Source: Pseudomonas sp. Irchel s3h14
Lineage (GTDB): Bacteria; Pseudomonadota; Gammaproteobacteria; Pseudomonadales; Pseudomonadaceae
Direction: 5' to 3'
NCBI RefSeq assembly: GCF_900187425.1
Contig: NZ_FYDJ01000014.1
Location: 1-64,000, forward strand
Length of the DNA stretch: 64,000 nucleotides
Shown here piece after piece: positions 50,838 through 59,237 of the stretch; within the stretch, counting starts at the first letter, position 1, and the number at the start of each line of letters is the position of its first letter. Under the pieces are notes generated by a model. That model searched no databases, was not told the origin of the DNA, and saw only the letters and a program-made list of their open reading frames with translations. Position numbers and translations under genes: made by a program.

Positions 50838-51710
50838 ATGATGAATCTGATGCACTGGCGAATGGTGGTGGCCGTGGCTGACACGGGCAACATTACCCGG
50901 GCTGCCGAGCGGGTCGGCATGACCCAGTCCGGTGCCAGCCAGGCGTTGGCGTTGATTGAAGAAACCCTGGGCGTTCAGCTGTTCAGTCGGGAGAGTCGCC
51001 AGACCTTGCCGACGGCAATCGGCCAGTCTGTGATCGAACACGCGAGAACCATGCTCGGTGCCCTGGAAAACATCCGCAGCAGCGTCGATGCCACCAAAGA
51101 CATTCAGCGCGGGACGATTCGCCTGGCCAGTTTCCCCATGGTGTTGGCGACTTTCCTGCCACCGCTGCTGCGTCAGTTCAATCGGCTTTATCCCGGTATT
51201 CAGGTGGTCGCGCTGGAAGTCAGTGACGATGAAGTGGAAACGCTGCTCGGCGCCGGGCTGGTGGATGTCGGCGTGGTGTTGAACCCGGCGCCCGAGCGCA
51301 ATGCCGGTCGCCTGGGACGTGATGCCTGGATGGCGGTGGTGCCTGGTGGCCATCCCTTGGCTCGCCGTTCGAATGAAGAAGGCGTCTCCCTGGCTGAGTT
51401 GGCGGAACAACCTTTTGTACTGGCTACCGGCGGTTGTTCGACCAACGCTCGCAGCCTGGCAGAGGATGCCGGGCTGCAACTGCTTGATGTGCGGGTTGAG
51501 GTCCGTGAGTGGAGCAGTGCGTTCACCCTGGTGCGGGAAAACATCGGCGTGACGCTGGTGCCGGAGATGACGCTGCCGAGCCAACTTCAGGGTTTGCGCG
51601 TGGTGCCGGTGACGCCGCGTATCGATCGCGAATTTGCTTTGGTGGCCGCTGCGAATAAGCCACCCTCGGCGGCGGTGCAGGCGTTGATGGGCATGCTCGC
51701 TGAGAAATGA
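50838..51710 (+). CDS. LysR-family transcriptional regulator
   Basis: 290-residue regulator. N-terminal HTH (ADTGNITRAAERVGMTQSGASQALALIEE) and a type 2 binding domain (IRLASFPMVLATFLPPLLRQF onward). Divergent from the gstA-like gene, hence a likely controller of it; the ligand is unknown. Start ATG at 50838, preceded by AAGGAAAGCTACTGCC. Another ATG (50841) follows immediately. Confidence 0.88.
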   Translation: MMNLMHWRMVVAVADTGNITRAAERVGMTQSGASQALALIEETLGVQLFSRESRQTLPTAIGQSVIEHARTMLGALENIRSSVDATKDIQRGTIRLASFPMVLATFLPPLLRQFNRLYPGIQVVALEVSDDEVETLLGAGLVDVGVVLNPAPERNAGRLGRDAWMAVVPGGHPLARRSNEEGVSLAELAEQPFVLATGGCSTNARSLAEDAGLQLLDVRVEVREWSSAFTLVRENIGVTLVPEMTLPSQLQGLRVVPVTPRIDREFALVAAANKPPSAAVQALMGMLAEK

Positions 51711-52124
51711 CGCATTCCAATGCTGAACCGATTTTGTCCTCAATACTGGCCGACTAGTGGCCTTGCTTACCTGCCTCGCCTGTCTATGCTGACTCGTAAC
51801 TAACTATGTCGACCGCATGTGAAGGCCGTCATACAGGTTAAAAGTGCGCAACCCAAGGCGCCGACTCTGAACAATACGGAGCTGTCCGGTCAATGGAATG
51901 TCTTATCAGAACGTTAGGGCTGGCCCGATTCCGGGCTATCAAGAGAAGGATGTCTTGATAAGAGCGTTGCTGCATGGACTCTCCGATTAAACATCATTGA
52001 TCACCTGACCAAGTCCTTCCTGTGGAGGGATGCGTGTGCCTGTTCCCTGGAACGTAGTGGTGGAGCTGTTGAAAGAGCAAAGAACTTTCATCAAACAAAA
52101 GACCGCGCTGAAGGTGATACGACT
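51711..52124. other. 414 bp gap without gene
   Basis: No open frame, repeat or RNA gene recognised. Some possible local structure: CTTATCA near 51903 and TGATAAG near 51956 could pair around GGCCCGATTCCGGGCT. The end carries the bdlA-like leader (GAAGGTGATACGACT). It may hold regulatory elements for the chemoreceptor. Confidence 0.5.
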
Positions 52125-53444
52125 ATGTTTAATCGACGTCACAAGACTGACCTGCTGGAAATCGAACGATTCAGTTGCGCGCTGACCGAGGCTAACGCGA
52201 AGTTGGCCGCGGTCAGCCGCTCGATGGCAATGATTGAGTTCACCCCCGAAGGGATCGTGCTCGATGCCAACGACAACTTTTGCAGTGTCATGGGTTACAG
52301 CGCCGAAGAAGTGCGCGGTAAGCATCACCGGATCTTTTGCGAAGAAGCGTTTTATCGAAGCGAAGCCTACGCCAAGTTGTGGCGTGACCTGGCCCGTGGC
52401 GAGCCGGTGAGCGGGACCTTTTTACGCTTGAACAGGAGCGGCAAGGAGATCTGGCTCGAAGCCAGCTATATGCCGGTGCTCGGCGCTGATCGTCAGGTTC
52501 GGAGTGTGATCAAAGTCGCCACTGACATCTCAGCCAGGGTCTACAAGGAACACGAAAACGAGAGCATGCTCGCGGCGATCGGTCGTTCCATGGCCGTGAT
52601 CGAATTCACCCCGGATGGCAAAGTCATCACGGCCAACGACAACTTCTTGAAGACGATGCATTACTCGCTCAACGAAGTGGTTGGCCAGCACCACAGCCTG
52701 TTTTGTCATCGTGCCGAAGCCGAATCGCAGGCCTACAAAGCGTTCTGGGCCTCGCTCAATCGCGGCGAATATCACTCGCACCGTTTCGAGCGCAAAGATA
52801 AGCACGGTCATACGGTTTTCCTGGAGGCTTCTTACAACCCGCTGTTCGACACCAAGGGTCGGTTGTACAAAGTGGTCAAGTTCGCCAGCGACATCACCCA
52901 GCAAGTCACCACCCTGCAAACCGCCGCGGAATCGGCCCACAGCACTTCGGTACAAAACGACGCCTGCGCGCAGAAAGGTTCTCAGGTGGTGCAGCAAACG
53001 GTGCAGACCATCCAGGACATTTCCAAAGACTTGAACGAAGCGGCGCTGAGCATCGATGCGGTGAGCAAGCAGTCGGACATCATCGGCACCATCGTCCAGA
53101 CCATTCGTGGCATTGCCGATCAAACCAATCTGCTGGCGCTCAACGCTGCGATCGAAGCGGCCCGGGCCGGGGAACACGGGCGCGGGTTCGCGGTAGTCGC
53201 CGATGAAGTTCGCAGCCTTGCGGCACGAACGAGCCAGGCAACGGTGGAGATCGTTGAAGTGGTGCGCAAGAATCACGATTTGTCATTGAGCGCGGTGTCG
53301 AGCATGCAGTCCAGTTTGAGTCGAACCGGGCTTGGGGTGGAACTGGCGAATGAGGCGGGAGCGGTGATACTGGAGATTCAACAAGGGTCGCGGCATGTGG
53401 TGGATGCGATCAGTCAGTTCAACTCGACCTTGCAGATAAGTTGA
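52125..53444 (+). CDS. bdlA: PAS-PAS chemoreceptor-like protein (BdlA type)
   Basis: 439-residue soluble transducer: two PAS domains (about 30-145, MAMIEFTPEGIVLDANDNF, and 150-265, MAVIEFTPDGKVITANDNF) followed by an MCP signalling domain with hairpin tip DQTNLLALNAAIEAARAGE. No transmembrane segment or HAMP. This layout is that of BdlA, which links redox/nutrient cues to biofilm dispersion and c-di-GMP in P. aeruginosa. Symbol is by domain architecture; Aer2-like relatives are possible. Single gene, with a terminator interrupted by a REPIN. Confidence 0.82.
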   Translation: MFNRRHKTDLLEIERFSCALTEANAKLAAVSRSMAMIEFTPEGIVLDANDNFCSVMGYSAEEVRGKHHRIFCEEAFYRSEAYAKLWRDLARGEPVSGTFLRLNRSGKEIWLEASYMPVLGADRQVRSVIKVATDISARVYKEHENESMLAAIGRSMAVIEFTPDGKVITANDNFLKTMHYSLNEVVGQHHSLFCHRAEAESQAYKAFWASLNRGEYHSHRFERKDKHGHTVFLEASYNPLFDTKGRLYKVVKFASDITQQVTTLQTAAESAHSTSVQNDACAQKGSQVVQQTVQTIQDISKDLNEAALSIDAVSKQSDIIGTIVQTIRGIADQTNLLALNAAIEAARAGEHGRGFAVVADEVRSLAARTSQATVEIVEVVRKNHDLSLSAVSSMQSSLSRTGLGVELANEAGAVILEIQQGSRHVVDAISQFNSTLQIS

Positions 53445-53457
53445 TAGCGGCACATTG

Positions 53458-53614
53458 AAAAGGGTCCGCTATCCCTGTAGGAGCCGAGCTTGCTCGCGAT
53501 GGCGGTCTTACATTCAACACATACGTTGTCTGCCAGTCCGCCATCGCGAGCAAGCTCGGCTCCTACAGGTTCTGCGCCTTAACTGACTGGCATTGCCCTC
53601 GAAGGGACCCTTTT
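53458..53614 (+). terminator. Terminator stem split by a REPIN
   Basis: AAAAGGGTCC (53458-53467) and GGACCCTTTT (53605-53614) are exact 10-base complements, the second followed by more T (TTATT). The 137 bases between contain REPIN K. This looks like a normal hairpin terminator of the bdlA-like gene into whose loop the REPIN inserted. Confidence 0.6.
53476..53567. repeat. REPIN K
   Basis: Arms TGTAGGAGCCGAGCTTGCTC and its complement; the spacer (TTACATTCAACACATACG) does not match the two conserved spacer types. Sits in the loop of the split terminator. Confidence 0.9.
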
Positions 53615-53632
53615 TTATTGACTCCCGCGCTG

Positions 53633-54187
53633 TTAAAGCGAAGCGAGGAACTTGTCGACCACTTGGCTGCTGCCGTTTTCGCTGCTGCTGTTTTCTTTCT
53701 CGGCCTGCGCCAGTTTGATCTTGTCTTGCATGCGCTCGGCAATCTCTTTACCGATCGCCAGTTGTTTTTCCGGCGGCATGGCTTTTAGGTCGTCTTCCGT
53801 CAAACCCATTTCTTCCAGGATGCTGTCGCGCAACCGCTCCTCCGGCGTTTTGCTCATGTACTCCTTGAAGGCGTCCGTGGCTGTTTCAACATCGGTCGGT
53901 AGTTTGGCGGACAGGGCAAGCAGTCCCACGCGGGTTTTGGCGAACGCCTCATCGACGTTATCGCTGATTCGGGTCGCTTCGCTGACCTGTTGCGTGGCGA
54001 TTTGGGTGGCGGAGTCCTGGACCTGCTTAGTGGTCTGCGCGGTTTGCGCCTGCACATTGTTTTGCAGGGCTTGTGTCATGGCGGCTTGCAGGCCGCCCTG
54101 AAGTCCGGCGGCGGCGTCCGAGATCGGTTCGTCGCCGGGACGCTTGGGGAGGGGCGCCACCAGGTTTTGTTTTGCACTGACCAACAT
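53633..54187 (-). CDS. Unknown helical protein
   Basis: 184 residues, unrecognised. Begins MLVSAKQNLVAPLPKRPGD, then a Gln/Ala-rich helical region (MTQALQNNVQAQTAQTTKQV, ATQIATQQVSEATR) and a mainly helical charged C-terminus (DSILEEMGLTEDDLKAMPPE, EIAERMQDKIKLAQAEKEN) ending in FLASL. No signal peptide or membrane segment; alternating Q/A/T runs suggest coiled coil. Start at 54187 with AAGGTC upstream; the longer frame includes an apparent non-coding leader. Convergent with the bdlA-like gene. Could be a conserved Pseudomonas secreted or stress protein; no evidence for either. Confidence 0.7.
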   Translation of the reverse strand: MLVSAKQNLVAPLPKRPGDEPISDAAAGLQGGLQAAMTQALQNNVQAQTAQTTKQVQDSATQIATQQVSEATRISDNVDEAFAKTRVGLLALSAKLPTDVETATDAFKEYMSKTPEERLRDSILEEMGLTEDDLKAMPPEKQLAIGKEIAERMQDKIKLAQAEKENSSSENGSSQVVDKFLASL

Positions 54188-54366
54188 GATGAATAGACCT
54201 TGTAGGTATTTGCGGTGCAGTGCTTTCAGCAAATAGTGTGCCTTGTTAAAAAATATCAACAAAAACAATTATTTAGGATTTTACAGCTCGGCGAGTGACG
54301 AAGGATTTAGGCCAACCTTTGCCGCCGGGCGGCAGAGGTCTACCGCACGGTGGATCAGCGATGGGC

Positions 54367-55107
54367 TTATGGCGCAATAGGGATATCGAACGTCTGAAAT
54401 GCATCATCCACAGGCCGGTAACCTAACACCCGCATGGTTTCGCTGATGTCCAGGCGCTTGAAGCGGTTGTTGGAAATGCCGTGGGCGATCAGGTGTTGCA
54501 CGCCTTCGACCTCCACCGAACGCTGCAGCAACTGCACCGCATCGCGCGGGCTCAGCCAGGCGCTTAGGTCTCGGGCATTGGTCAGTTCATGACGGTCCGG
54601 GAATTCGAAAGCGCCGATCCGTATCGCGATGGTAGAGAGGTTGCGTTTGGCAGCATAGAACGCACACAACGCTTCGCCATAACACTTGCTGACGCCATAC
54701 AGATTGGCCGGCATGACCTGCATGCCCGGGGCGATCTGCCGGTCCACCGGATAGCCTTCGATGGTTTGCGCACTGCTGGCGAACACTAGTCGCTGGCAGC
54801 CAGCCGCCGCCGCGGCTTCGAACAGGTAAGTGGTGGCCAGAATGTTATTGGGCAGCAGCTCATTGAAAGTGGCAGTGGCGTGAGGAATACCGGCCAGGTG
54901 CACGATGACGTCGATCCCTTTCAATACTTCGCCCATTGCCTCGGGGTCGGACAGGTCCAGGCTGACAAAACGGTGAGGCGCATCGACCGCAAAGTCGGGC
55001 TCGATGCGATCCGTCAGGACGAAGGTGTAGCGGTCTTTTGAGGCTTCGAAAAAGGTTTTGCCGATTCTGCCGCAGGCACCGGTCAGCAGTATGTTGAGTC
55101 CGTTCAT
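54367..55107 (-). CDS. Uronate dehydrogenase-like SDR
   Basis: 246-residue short-chain dehydrogenase of the extended type. NAD motif LLTGACGRIGKTFFEA, catalytic tyrosine and lysine in LYGVSKCYGEALC, and AIRIGAF. The YGVSKCYGEA and RDLSAWLSPRDAVQLLQR stretches resemble bacterial uronate dehydrogenases (aldohexuronic acid to aldaric acid). No uronate pathway genes surround it, so the substrate is uncertain. Followed downstream on the strand by the convergent helical protein; the GST gene lies upstream. Confidence 0.78.
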   Translation of the reverse strand: MNGLNILLTGACGRIGKTFFEASKDRYTFVLTDRIEPDFAVDAPHRFVSLDLSDPEAMGEVLKGIDVIVHLAGIPHATATFNELLPNNILATTYLFEAAAAAGCQRLVFASSAQTIEGYPVDRQIAPGMQVMPANLYGVSKCYGEALCAFYAAKRNLSTIAIRIGAFEFPDRHELTNARDLSAWLSPRDAVQLLQRSVEVEGVQHLIAHGISNNRFKRLDISETMRVLGYRPVDDAFQTFDIPIAP

Positions 55108-55147
55108 GTGTCTCTCTTTTCAGGGTAGGAGTGTTGCGGGTTTGGCG

Positions 55148-55780
55148 TTATGGCAGGCCGTTGCAGCCATGTTTCAGAAATCCCGGGCGTTGTGCCAATC
55201 GCTGAAAATACTCGTCGATGGCCGGGTAGTCGGGACGCTCCATCGGTGTCATCAGCCAGCGATTGACCGACAGCCCGATGACGATGTCCGCCAGCGTGAA
55301 GTGTGGCCCGGCGACATACGCTTTGGTGGCCGCGAGCTGATGCTCGAGGATGCCCATCTTCTGATTCCAGCCATGTACACCGGCTGCAATGTGATGCGGG
55401 TCCCGGAATTCCGGATCTTTGCGTACCAACGCCGTGAACGCGTAGCTCCAGGAGGCATTGAGCTCGGTCGCTTGCCAATCCATCCACTGTTCCACCCGAG
55501 CGCGCGCCGCCGGTTCGTGGGGCAGCAGATCGGTGTTGTGGTGTTTACCGGCCAGATAGCGGCAGATGGTGTTGGACTCCCACAGCACGCCGGCCTCATC
55601 GATGATCACGGGCACCAGTGCGTTGGGATTGAGCCTGAGAAACTCCGGCGTGTGGGTCGACGCATAACCGCCGCCCCAGTCTTCACGTTCGTAGGCAACA
55701 CCCAGTTCCTCACAGGTCCATAGGACTTTTCTGACGTTGATGGACGAGGCTTTTCCCAGAATCTTCAGTGCATGTTCCAT
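55148..55780 (-). CDS. Glutathione S-transferase family protein
   Basis: 210-residue GST. N-terminal thioredoxin fold with SSINVRKVLWTCEELGVAYERED (Ser-Ile-Asn before the first helix), NPNALVPVIIDEAGVLWESNTICRYLAG for glutathione binding, and a helical C-terminal domain. Same strand as the uronate-dehydrogenase-like gene, 40 bases upstream of it, so the two may be co-transcribed. Theta/zeta-like; substrate unknown. Confidence 0.85.
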   Translation of the reverse strand: MEHALKILGKASSINVRKVLWTCEELGVAYEREDWGGGYASTHTPEFLRLNPNALVPVIIDEAGVLWESNTICRYLAGKHHNTDLLPHEPAARARVEQWMDWQATELNASWSYAFTALVRKDPEFRDPHHIAAGVHGWNQKMGILEHQLAATKAYVAGPHFTLADIVIGLSVNRWLMTPMERPDYPAIDEYFQRLAQRPGFLKHGCNGLP

Positions 55781-55836
55781 TGAGCTACTCCGTTAGCGAT
55801 TCGACGCTTCAGGAATCTAACAGACATTCAGCGTTT

Positions 55837-56268
55837 TCAAACCGGATCAGGCAGCGCCGAAGTTGGCAAACCAAACGTGCGATCAAACAACCAGTTGAAG
55901 GCGAAGGTGTAGCACGGGATGAAAATGATCAGCGCCGCGTCCAGCAAGAAGGCTTGCACCAGGCTGATGTTCATCCACCAGGCGATCAACGGGATGAGGA
56001 ACACTATCAAGGTTAGTTGAAAACCCACGGCATGGGCGATGCGCCGTTTAACGGTGCGGGTGCGCGAAGGCTGACGACTTTCCCAGCGCTCGAACAGCGA
56101 GGTGTAGATGAAGTTCCAGGTCACCGCGATGGTGGTAATGATCACTGCCAACGGACCAGTGCTGCCGGGCGAGGTGCCGGACAATAACGCCAGACCCAGG
56201 GCCGAGAAGGTCATGCCGATGACCTCGTAAAGGGACACGTAGAGCAGTTTTCGTTTAACGCTTTGCAT
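55837..56268 (-). CDS. PACE-family efflux transporter
   Basis: 143-residue four-helix membrane protein made of two bacterial transmembrane-pair units, the PACE layout (AceI relatives). First unit LYVSLYEVIGMTFSALGLAL.. with VTWNFIYTSLFERWE; second HAVGFQLTLIVFLIPLIAWW.. with YTFAFNWLFDRTFG. Exports biocides such as chlorhexidine in studied members. It is divergent from a LysR-family gene, the usual partner of PACE genes. Start at MQSVKRK (56268). Confidence 0.9.
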   Translation of the reverse strand: MQSVKRKLLYVSLYEVIGMTFSALGLALLSGTSPGSTGPLAVIITTIAVTWNFIYTSLFERWESRQPSRTRTVKRRIAHAVGFQLTLIVFLIPLIAWWMNISLVQAFLLDAALIIFIPCYTFAFNWLFDRTFGLPTSALPDPV

Positions 56269-56387
56269 GGGATTTGCCTCTTTCTGCGAACTTGTAGCCA
56301 GGAGCACTGGCGAAGGCGGCGAAAGATAGCTTCAATGTGGATGACAGAAAAAGTCAGTAGCTTTCAGTTTTATTGATAGGACGACAG

Positions 56388-57260
56388 ATGAATTTCAACA
56401 GTGACAGCATCGAGTTGTTCCTCGCGGTGATCGAGCGCGGCTCGTTTTCCGCTGCCGCCCGGGCGCTGGGTAAAGTGCCGTCGGCGGTGAGCATGGGCAT
56501 CGCCAACCTGGAAGCCGAACTCGGTTATCCACTGTTCGATCGCAGCCATCGCGAGCCGGTGCCGACGGCGATGGCCAGCGCATTGGTGCCGCATGCGCGA
56601 CTGATTGCCGAGCAACTCAAACAGCTGCAAGTGCATGCGGTCGAGTTGTCGCTGGGGCTGGAAAGCAAGTTGTCGATCGGGGTCGTGGCGGACATCGACA
56701 AGGGCCGCGTGATGACGGCGATCAAGGTCATCGCCGAGCGACATCCGCTACTGGAAATCGAAATGCTCAGCGCGCCGCAGGATGATGTGCTGGCGATGCT
56801 CCACAGCGGCCGGGTCAGCGTTTGCCTGGCGTTCGCCGGGCTGAGCATGAACGTGCTGGAGCGGTTCCAGTTCGTCGGCACCGAGCGGATGATTGCCACG
56901 CTGGCGGCGGACAATCCGCTGTTTCAGGGCAAGGATTTGTTCCTGGAAGACTTGGTCCACGTACGGCAAATCATCGTCGCCAGCCGCGACCTGCCGATCA
57001 GCGAAACCCGGCCGCTGGTGGCCGAGTCTTACTGGCGCACTGACACGCTGGCCATGGCGCTGGAAATGGTCGAGGCCGGATTGGGCTGGGGTAATTTTCC
57101 GCTGTCGGTGGTCCAGCCGTTGCTGGATGCTGGAAGGTTCAAGTGCCTGAGCTTCCGCAACATCGAGAACGGGTTGGTGCTGCCGGTGCATGCGGTGTGG
57201 CTCAAGAGCCAGCCATTGCAGAAAGGGGCGTTGGCGTTTGTGGAACTCATTTCCACATGA
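56388..57260 (+). CDS. LysR-family regulator paired with PACE pump
   Basis: 290-residue LysR regulator: HTH ERGSFSAAARALGKVPSAVSMGIANLEAEL and an effector domain (LSIGVVADIDKGRVMTAIKV). Divergent from the PACE gene (119-base gap) and therefore probably its activator, as in AceR-AceI. The stop codon TGA lies across the left end of the GATC palindrome at 57259. Start at MNFNSDS (56388), preceded by AGGACGAC. Confidence 0.88.
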   Translation: MNFNSDSIELFLAVIERGSFSAAARALGKVPSAVSMGIANLEAELGYPLFDRSHREPVPTAMASALVPHARLIAEQLKQLQVHAVELSLGLESKLSIGVVADIDKGRVMTAIKVIAERHPLLEIEMLSAPQDDVLAMLHSGRVSVCLAFAGLSMNVLERFQFVGTERMIATLAADNPLFQGKDLFLEDLVHVRQIIVASRDLPISETRPLVAESYWRTDTLAMALEMVEAGLGWGNFPLSVVQPLLDAGRFKCLSFRNIENGLVLPVHAVWLKSQPLQKGALAFVELIST

Positions 57261-57365
57261 TCGTTCCCACGCTCTGCGTGGGAAAGCCTCAATGGACGCT
57301 CTGCGTCCGCTTCTGGGACGCGGAGCGTCCCGGGCTGCATTCCCACGCAGAGCGTGGGAACGATC
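57259..57365. repeat. ~107 bp palindromic repeat, copy 5
   Basis: GATC-ended palindrome of the 1006 family; the first two bases are the last two of the LysR stop codon. It ends 12 bases before the gntR stop, so it fills the convergent gap. Confidence 0.9.
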
Positions 57366-57376
57366 AAGGTGCCGCG

Positions 57377-58408
57377 TCAGGTACTCTCGCGCACCTTCAA
57401 CTCAAACCCCATGTCCTGCACCGGTTTCGCAACCGTATTACCAGCCATCAACGTCAACATCTGCTCCGCCGCGCGCCGACCGATGGCTTCTCGCGGGGTG
57501 CTGATGCTGCTCAGGCGCGGGACCATGTGGGCCGAGGCCGGCAGGTCGTTGAAGCCGAGGATCGCCACTTGTTCGGGGATCTTGATCCCGCAGCGCATGG
57601 CTTCGAGCAGTGCGCCCTGGGCGAGGTCGTCGTTGCCAAAGAAGATCGCATCGACATCGGGATGACTGGCGAGCAGTTGCAGGAACAGTTCGCCACCAAG
57701 GCCGACGGAGGAAGAACGAGGTGTCAGCACTTCCAGGTCCGGGTCATACAAACCGGCCTTTTGCAGGGCTTTGCGGAAACCTTCGCCGCGCAGCAACGTG
57801 CGTTGATCGAGTTGCGCGCCGATGTAAGCCAGGCGTTTACGACCGCGTGACAGCAAATGCCCGGCCGCGGTCTCGCCAGCCGCGAGTTGCGAAAAACCCA
57901 CGCAATTCAGACCGGCGGCGCTGTCCAGTTCCATCATGTACACGCAGGGAATGTTGCTGGCCTCGATCATCCGGCGCGAACTTTCGGTGCGGTCGAAACC
58001 GGTCAGCAGCAAACCGCGAGGTTGATACGCCATGTAGTTGCGCAGCAGGTTTTCTTCTTCATCGCGTGAGTAATGGAAGTTCCCGATCAGCACTTCGAAG
58101 CCTTTTGGGCGCAAAACCTGATGAATGGCTTCCAGCGTGTCGATGAACAACAAGTTGGACAGCGACGGCACCAAAACCACCACCGAATGGCTCTGGGCCG
58201 AGGCTAACGCGCGGGCGGCGGGGTTGACCACGTAGTTGAGTTCAAGCGCCGCTTTCTGCACTTTTTCCACCAGTTCGGTGGCCACCGTGCTGACCCCGCG
58301 CAGGGCGCGAGAGGCGGTGATCGGGCTGACACCGGCCAGGCGTGCGACTTCGTTCAAAGTGGGGCGGCCAGTGGTGCGCGTATTTTTATCGTTTTTAGGA
58401 GAGATCAT
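57377..58408 (-). CDS. gntR: GntR, LacI-family gluconate repressor
   Basis: 343-residue LacI-family repressor. HTH at about 17-40 (TLNEVARLAGVSPITASRALRG), hinge, then a sugar-binding domain (VVVLVPSLSNLLFIDTLEAI, ILGFNDLPAS). In Pseudomonas it represses the gluconate genes until gluconate binds. A site AC-T-AAG-G-TAGCGCT lies 30 bases upstream, indicating autorepression. Divergent from gntK-gntT. Start at ATG 58408. Confidence 0.94.
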   Translation of the reverse strand: MISPKNDKNTRTTGRPTLNEVARLAGVSPITASRALRGVSTVATELVEKVQKAALELNYVVNPAARALASAQSHSVVVLVPSLSNLLFIDTLEAIHQVLRPKGFEVLIGNFHYSRDEEENLLRNYMAYQPRGLLLTGFDRTESSRRMIEASNIPCVYMMELDSAAGLNCVGFSQLAAGETAAGHLLSRGRKRLAYIGAQLDQRTLLRGEGFRKALQKAGLYDPDLEVLTPRSSSVGLGGELFLQLLASHPDVDAIFFGNDDLAQGALLEAMRCGIKIPEQVAILGFNDLPASAHMVPRLSSISTPREAIGRRAAEQMLTLMAGNTVAKPVQDMGFELKVREST

Positions 58409-58437
58409 CGGACGGCTTGCCAAACAAAATTCGAGGC

Positions 58438-58451
58438 ACTAAGGTAGCGCT
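58438..58451. promoter_or_regulatory. GntR operator 1 (before gntR)
   Basis: ACTAAGGTAGCGCT matches the AC-N-AAG-N-TAGCGCT pattern I recall for Pseudomonas GntR; the next bases GTC complete a near palindrome around AGCGCT. Confidence 0.85.
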
Positions 58452-58586
58452 GTCTCGACGCAGCTGCAAATGCGTGAGCGGGGTTTGCCTGATCCCCGTT
58501 TTTTGGCGTTGGGAACGAACATGCTGCAACCCACAAAAATGACAAGAAGGCGTCGGCAACTTCTGCTTTTTCTAGTGTCATAACTG

Positions 58587-58600
58587 GCAAAGGTAGCGCT
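58587..58600. promoter_or_regulatory. GntR operator 2 (before gntK)
   Basis: GCAAAGGTAGCGCT, followed by GTC as in the other sites, 21 bases before the gntK start. Confidence 0.85.
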
Positions 58601-58621
58601 GTCTGCGCGCTGAGGTGTTAC

Positions 58622-59155
58622 ATGAATCATCCCATCACCGCCCTGGTCATCATGGGCGTTGCCGGTTGCGGCAAGACTTGCGTCAGCGAGGCCTTGTGCC
58701 AACTCAGCGGCGCGACCGCCATTGAAGGCGACACTTTCCACCCTGCCGCCAATATCGAAAAGATGAGCGCGGGTATCCCCCTGAACGACGACGACCGTGC
58801 CGGCTGGCTCGACAGCCTGTGCGATGAATTGCGCCGCATTGACGCCAAGGGCGAACGCCCGGTGCTGACCTGCTCGGCCCTCAAACACATTTACCGCGAA
58901 CGTCTGCGCAGCGCCTTGCCGGGCCTGGGCTTCGTGTTCCTTGAGCTGACCCCTGAAGTTGCCGCCGATCGTGTCTCCCATCGGCCGGGCCACTTCATGC
59001 CATCGACCCTGATCGACAGCCAGTTCGCCACCCTTGAATCACCTGTTGGCGAGCCCCTGACCCTGGCTCTGGACGCTTCGAACCACAGCGTCGACCAATT
59101 GGCGAAGCAAGCTCATGACTGGTGGCAGGCTCATGGCCTGAAACACGCCGTATGA
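58622..59155 (+). CDS. gntK: Gluconokinase
   Basis: 177-residue kinase making 6-phosphogluconate, which enters the Entner-Doudoroff pathway through Edd. P-loop MGVAGCGKT (11-19), EGDTFHPAANIEKMSAGIPL and CSALKHIYRERLR are typical. First gene of gntK-gntT, with a GntR operator in the promoter. Length matches E. coli GntK (175). Confidence 0.95.
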   Translation: MNHPITALVIMGVAGCGKTCVSEALCQLSGATAIEGDTFHPAANIEKMSAGIPLNDDDRAGWLDSLCDELRRIDAKGERPVLTCSALKHIYRERLRSALPGLGFVFLELTPEVAADRVSHRPGHFMPSTLIDSQFATLESPVGEPLTLALDASNHSVDQLAKQAHDWWQAHGLKHAV

Positions 59156-59164
59156 GTTTTGCCA

Positions 59165-59178
59165 GAAGAGATAGCGCT
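59165..59178. promoter_or_regulatory. GntR operator 3 (before gntT)
   Basis: GAAGAGATAGCGCT then GTC: third copy of the TAGCGCTGTC core, 60 bases before the gntT start, so gntT can be regulated separately from gntK. Confidence 0.75.
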
Positions 59179-59207
59179 GTCCTGATGGCTTGCGAATTCC
59201 CCGCTTT

Positions 59208-59221
59208 AATAACAACAACAA
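59208..59221 (+). promoter_or_regulatory. Hfq/Crc CA motif before gntT
   Basis: AATAACAACAACAA immediately upstream of the gntT Shine-Dalgarno CCAGGAGAC: three overlapping AANAANAA units. Confidence 0.75.
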
Positions 59222-59237
59222 CCAGGAGACACCCCTA

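Noticed and set aside
51903..51962. Possible small RNA in the gap before the bdlA-like gene
   Set aside because: Only short, weak complementary stretches and no terminator are visible.
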